Positions 59,106-64,000 of a stretch of DNA of 64,000 bases are shown here, piece by piece (positions within the stretch are counted from its first letter, which is position 1; each line of letters begins with the position of its first letter). Origin of the DNA: Lobosporangium transversale (taxonomy: Eukaryota > Mortierellomycota > Mortierellomycetes > Mortierellales > Mortierellaceae); assembly GCF_002105155.1 (NCBI RefSeq), contig NW_019028996.1:1-64000 (forward strand), in the 5' to 3' direction. A model generated the notes under the pieces. The model saw only the letters and a list, made by a program, of their open reading frames with translations. It did not search any database and had not been told where the DNA came from. The position numbers were made by a program, and so were the translations under genes.

Positions 59106-60319
59106 TCATTTTGGCGAGAGAGCGCTGCTTGAAATGCCATACCACAGACTCAAGCCACCAGCAAGGTGCCAATAGGAATGGCCACAGAACAAACGGAGTC
59201 GATCAGCAGCAAACATGGAGAGGCCCACCAATCCAAAAGCCAGCCCTGCCCATGATTCATGTGCAACAAATCCCCAGACGGAAGCTGGGATCATGAGGAT
59301 CATGAGAAGCAACGATAGCATGGCGGTTCTTCTCCATGAAAAGAGAAATAGTGTGACCATACATGTACTCATGATATATGGAGTCCAATACCAATGAACG
59401 ATTGTTGAGATGAGGTCTGGAAGCATCAAAGCATAAGGGTCAGGTAAGGATCGGAGTAAAGAGATAGTGTTGGTATAGAACATGATAGTCGCAAAGCAAG
59501 CGTCGAGCGAAGAAAAAAGCTTATAGAGGGTAGCATGGTATAATGTCGACGTGAGTGCAGTTACAACAGCAAGGAAGATGGCAAAATGAGTGGCATGGAT
59601 ATCTGGTGCAGACCATCGAAAAGCGGGGTCCAAGTACAAAAGAACAGGTAGTGCAAAGAACGGCGAACTAATAGTACAATAAAATTCAGCTATGATTCAA
59701 ATAAAAAGATGGTGTTAGTTTAGGGAGGAAAAAACACTCTCTGTACATAGTCTGTTTAAAGAAATGCAGGAAAAAGCAATCAAAATATCAACATACCAGC
59801 CCAGTGGACAGTTGCGTATTTCTTCTCCAAAGTAACAACAGTGGCCTTGGTGAAAAGTTGCCTCTTGAGTGGTAAATTTGTTGCCTCCTTCTCAATGACA
59901 TGACTCCGGTGATGACAGTGATGATGATGGTGGTGATGATGTTGACCATTAGAATGATAATGGAGCCGTTCATCTTGGCCAGCCTTTGTGATCACTCGTG
60001 AGAGCCAAGCTAATGGAGAGATATAAGCATCTTTGGAGTCTACGACCGATGTTGCTACCGCTGTAGATTCAGGACCATAGCTTGTAGTTGGTGACGATAA
60101 TGTGCTTGAGGCGTTATTGTTGATATATTTCGGGTCTATTTCATTGCCAATGACAAACCCATCTCTACTTGTCGTGGGATTGATAGCAATACTATTGGCG
60201 ACGGCAGCTAAAGCATCTGATCGAGACACAGTGCGGGAGGTGCGACGTCGTGAAATATTCAAGGGTTGGATTGGCAACTGAAGTGGCAGTACCTCTTGTT
60301 GAAGTTCAAAGGGTGGCAT
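59106..60319 (-). CDS. Alkaline ceramidase-like CREST membrane hydrolase
   Basis: Two exons. Exon 1 (60319-59797) starts MPPFELQQEVLPLQLPIQPL, has a disordered Ser/Thr region and a His run (GQHHHHHHHHCHHRSH near 59945-59900), and ends KYATVHWA at a GTATGT donor. After the CATAG acceptor at about 59695 it continues AEFYCTISSPFFALPVLLYL, matching the A-E-F-Y-N-T-x-S segment of alkaline ceramidases. Several membrane helices follow. The five ligands known from ACER3 are present with the right spacing: S-x3-H in STLYH, Asp 11 residues after that His (YKLFSSLD), and H-x3-H in GHSYWH near the C-terminus. The usual N-terminal D-W-x-E-x-N calcium site is not seen. A Zn-dependent amide hydrolase of the ER/Golgi membrane is the best call; PAQR or PGAP3-type CREST members are alternatives. 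Confidence 0.75.
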
Positions 60320-63300
60320 ATTTGAATATTGTCAATGGAAAGATAACAGTAAAATAGAGTGGAGAGTGGGATAATGACAGTTGGTCTATATTCAATAAAA
60401 AAAAATAATTCAGGAACAGGGGATAATTTAAAAAAAGCTTTTTTGAAATGATGTGTAAATCTGAGAGATGATGCGAATGAGAGAGATCCTGTTCTCTCTT
60501 TCTTTCTGTCTCACTGCCTCTTTTATGAATGAATGCTCATTGCGTGCATCAACACGTTGTCTGAAAACAAAAAAGATGAGCGGAAGGCTAGAAAATGAAG
60601 CTCTACCAACAAACAGCGAGCATAAGCTTATTGACACTAAATTTAGACGAAAAGATAATTTAAAAGAGTGAAAAAAGGGCAGTGCTGACCGTGGACATCG
60701 ATTATGATGGATGAAGAGAGAAGTAGGGGAGAGAAATAGGGGAGTAAGGGGTGGAGAGAAGGGAGTGCAAAGTGAAAAGAGAGGAGGACAAGTCTTTTTT
60801 TCAAAAGAGAGAGAAAAGATGTTCAAGTTGAGGAAAGTCAAGAGATTAAGCACAGAAAACCTTATTATGATTTATGATAAAACGATGGTCTATGGTTCAA
60901 TCTTATACATGTGCATTTATACTAAAGCTTTTTATGGTTAATAGACTCTCTAGTTCTAGACTAATATTTATGCAAAGCCACTCTCGAATAGATGAGGGCC
61001 ATGTTGTCTGTTTGACCGCTCGCACTGGTTGTTCTTCAGGCTGTGTTTCTCTCCGGGCATATCACTTCTCGCTATTGCCATTGCTAGCTTTATTTATTTG
61101 GGGCAAACGGTTGGAAGAGCACCCGATCGTTGATATTGGGGCTTTTGCAACGATGCACACACAAAAATGATTTGGACTTCCACTGGAGGACTACAGAAAC
61201 AAATACAAACAATGGGACAGATCTTTTACATGGATGTCAACGACAAAGGGGAAGGAGAAGCAAGCGTTATGTTGATTGCAGGAAACTTGATGGGAAGCAT
61301 TCAAGCTTGTCAGTTTTCCTTTTTTCCCCCCTCAAAAAGAGAAAGCTATAACAAGACTCAAGTGAGGGCTTGCTTCTCGTAAGGCATATTGATAGACTGT
61401 GTACAAACGAATGAGAAGGACAAGAAAGGTAGGGTGAAGTTTGGCCAATAGGAAAGAGGCACTTTTTCCAAGATACAAACCCATGTATATAGTTTATCTA
61501 AATTAAACGTTTGCCTGGTGTTACAATTAATTTAGAGGATTGCACACCCAGGATATGGTTTGTCTTACTGGAAATACGATGACTAACTTTATCTCTTGTA
61601 ATCAAAATGTGACCCAGTATATAAATCTCATCAAAGGGTGCCTGGTTGAGGATCACACCAACAATGAGCCTCAGTTCATGGATATAGACCAGAGTATGGA
61701 ATACAGAAATATGAGTCTATGTACAACGCAGATATTGGGGCGAAGGTAGTCTGAATTACATTCATCTGCAATAATGCTTATTCTCGCTCTATACTCTTGA
61801 ATGCACTGGAATTCATGCCTTGTGATTAGTTTCTGGATATGATGAAAACGCATGACATAGTCAAATACAACCAGATCTTCAATTATACATATAACAACCT
61901 TTCCCTTCAGCATTTTTTTTGTCCCGCACGTTGGAATCCCGTCTTGATTCATCATTGCGTGGTTGTACACGAACGTTGAATTGCTGCATAAAAAAGTCTG
62001 TGAGCCTTTTTTTTAGTCTGTGGGCTGCCTTAGCACGCACGGGCTAGAAAATACATCTTGAAGCCTGAATGAAGAGAAGAAAGCAGCGAGAGGAAAAGAA
62101 TGTCGACTCTGCAAATCCTCCGCCTTGCTCATTCCAGACAATCAACGTCACCAACCGTGTCATCTCTAAACTACAGACTTGTCTGGACTCTTCCTTTTCT
62201 TTGTTGCATGATAGCCTCACCTCCTGAGCTCTTCTTGTTTTCTGTATACTCTACCGATTAATTCAAAAAAGCATCAAGAGTAGCCATAACCAGAGAAGAA
62301 AAGGAAAGAGTATATTCTTTATCCAACAGTTAAAAACCTGTTTGGCGCGACATGGCTTCATAATGCTACTCTGCTGAATCCTTTTCAAGGTGCAGTAGTA
62401 CAAAACCCAAAAAGAAAAATCTCTACAATTTTGAGTTTTCGTGGCTACTGACCAAATACATGTATATATATATGTATATATCATTCATTCAAGTCTTTGA
62501 TCTTACCGTGTCTTCTATATCTGTAAATTCATGTAGGCATGGGAGATCATCATTTTGTAGCCTTGCATGATTTTTTTGTATTTTTCTGAAAACTTCCCGC
62601 ATAATAAATGAGTGTCTGAGTTGACGAACGATTTTCAGGGGTCCCATCATGGGTCTTAAGGTTGATTCCTCAATCCAACGACAACGACGCGTGGCGCTTG
62701 GGGACAAACTCTAACATGCACGCCGCATGTCCTCAACACTATTCTCTTATCAAAACTCAATTACTGTACATGTTTGTCGCCTTTCTGTTTTGTGCTTTTG
62801 TGTGTGTATTTGTGTTTGCATATTGCAAGACGATTTGAAAACATTTTTTTTTTTTTTGTCTGCACGTTCACTGAAGGATCACTCCACCTTTTGTCTTCTC
62901 AATGTATCCGTAATTTGGAATAGTCACACGTCTTTACATAAAAATAAAAAACGAAGAAAGAAAAGATTCTGGAAGAAGAAAATAGAGCCTGAACACAATA
63001 CGAAAGAAGATGAGAAGATGAGAAGGAAGGGAGAAGGTTTATGCATAGCCTCTGCCTCTGCCATGCTACCACGTTACTCTTCTTTCAAAGAGTTTCTAAC
63101 AGCACAAAATGAAGATGTTTGCTATTAAGATGAAGCGTTACAAAGCACAAGCAACAACAGAAAAAAAGGGGTAGTAGGGAGGCAAGTGGCACTACAATAA
63201 ACACAGAAAAACTGTCTGAATGAACCAGTGCACGTTCCGCTGGGAGGTCGTAGACAGGAAAGGGGGAAAGGGAGAAAGGATGGGCCTGCTCTCATTCACC

Positions 63301-64000
63301 ATTGAACAGTACACTGAACAAAAGACAGGCGAGCCAAGTGTGTGGTACATTGCACCTTGGGCTTCAGTGCATGCATGCATTGCATGTAAATTTGGACAGG
63401 TGCGTGAAGTATAGAGAAATGAGACCAATGAACAAAAAACCCTCGAGGATCCAAACAAGAAACGAAAAGGATTTGGGAGAAATTGGGCTGTTCAAAGCCT
63501 CTTGCACCATGATTTCTTCTCCCTTTTCTTTCCTTCGGGTCATTAGTTGCACCGCTTTGTCCCTGAACTTTGCCAGTCACTTGTAAGGCATGGAATGCTT
63601 CTTTCTGCTCCAGAGTCATGGTTGAATAAAGGACGCAAAGGACCTCAGTTGTGCCTGAAAACAATGAGCAAGAGACCGTAATTGTAGTTAGGGATCACAC
63701 ACACTAGAAAGGAGATGCTCAACAATGAGTACAGACTCTAGTTATGCAGAAGTTGGACTGTAAACAAAGTTCTTTACGGGCCACAAAGGATACAAGTGTA
63801 CAAAATGGAAACGCGGGATATACTTTCCAGAATCAGCGAGACAACACCAAAAAGTCGGACCAGTCCACACAAAAAAGAGAAAAAAGAGCTCACTCCAGAT
63901 GTTTACCACAATCAATTATGGATTGAATTGCAAATATATACAAAAGTGCAGTGCGTGCATCAATGTAATTTCGAGCACTTTCCTACGACTCTTTTTTTTT
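60320..64000. other. Gene-poor right end
   Basis: About 3.7 kb without a gene I can support. The left part (60470-60830) is purine-rich on the plus strand, that is a C/T-rich leader for the ceramidase-like gene. A minus-strand frame at 62707-62508 (MSPSATRRCRWIEESTLRPM, then FRKIQKNHARLQNDDL) ends at a good GTAAGA donor and could be an exon of an unrecognised gene. Frames at 61970-61671 (-) and 63664-63296 (-) have no recognisable domain. TATATA repeats occur at 62464-62479. Confidence 0.4.

Noticed and set aside
63296-63664. Overlapping frames on both strands near the right end
   Set aside because: Neither strand gives a recognisable motif; opposing frames overlap fully, as expected by chance in lower-AT sequence.

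Overview
The window is nuclear DNA from a filamentous fungus. Its genes carry short GT-AG introns and typical eukaryotic housekeeping products: an importin, a peroxin, a GPI-remodelling enzyme, a DEAD-box ribosome-biogenesis helicase, a heterotrimeric G-protein beta subunit and a meiotic recombination factor. Several accessory families (a DUF3712 membrane protein, SWIM zinc-finger relics, XPG/PIN-like nuclease relics) and the AT-leaning, poly(A)/poly(T)-studded introns suggest an early-diverging Mucoromycota or Mortierellomycota fungus. That placement is inference, since no marker sequence fixes it. I recognised no rRNA, tRNA, CRISPR array or intact transposon.

Layout, left to right. 0.1-5.9 kb: a divergent pair, importin-11/KAP120 (-) and PEX2 (+). 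6.0-7.4 kb: a heavily broken XPG/PIN-like nuclease pseudogene (-). 7.7-18.5 kb: three minus-strand genes in a row, the GPI inositol-deacylase BST1/PGAP1, the DEAD-box helicase DBP7/DDX31 and a large DUF3712 membrane protein. 20.6-23.1 kb: a secreted S9 peptidase (DPP5-like, -). 23.7-25.0 kb: a SWIM zinc-finger fragment (+). 25.1-37.3 kb: five plus-strand genes, namely a RanBP3/Yrb2-like Ran-binding protein, a DCAF11/LEC14B WD40 protein, an RNF126-like RING-H2 ligase, a ROG1-like DUF676 lipase and a GH16 glycosidase with a membrane anchor. 37.7-39.2 kb: MND1 (-). 40.7-43.0 kb: a 4'-phosphopantetheinyl transferase (+). 43.3-44.3 kb: a membrane-anchored GNAT acetyltransferase (-). 45.9-47.6 kb: G-beta (-). 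50.1-53.3 kb: an SF1 helicase of the HCS1/IGHMBP2 type (+). 56.7-58.8 kb: a probable F-box protein (+). 59.1-60.3 kb: an alkaline-ceramidase-like CREST hydrolase (-). 60.3-64.0 kb: no gene I can support.

The genes do not form an operon or metabolic cluster. Loose themes recur: nucleocytoplasmic transport (importin-11, RanBP3-like), ubiquitin ligases or adaptors (PEX2, RNF126-like, DCAF11-like, F-box) and surface or lipid biology (BST1, DUF3712, DPP5, DUF676 lipase, GH16, ceramidase-like). This looks like chance neighbourhood.

Points most worth a second look: the ceramidase-like protein keeps all five expected metal/catalytic ligands but has lost the N-terminal Asp-Trp-x-Glu-x-Asn motif and has a His-rich N-terminus; MND1 appears to have a first coding exon consisting of the start codon alone; the GH16 enzyme has an altered catalytic motif (E-I-T-I-E) and an unusual charged-helix plus membrane tail; the RanBP3-like gene has three exact-length 87-bp internal repeats; and long pyrimidine-rich leaders lie on the sense strand upstream of many start codons.
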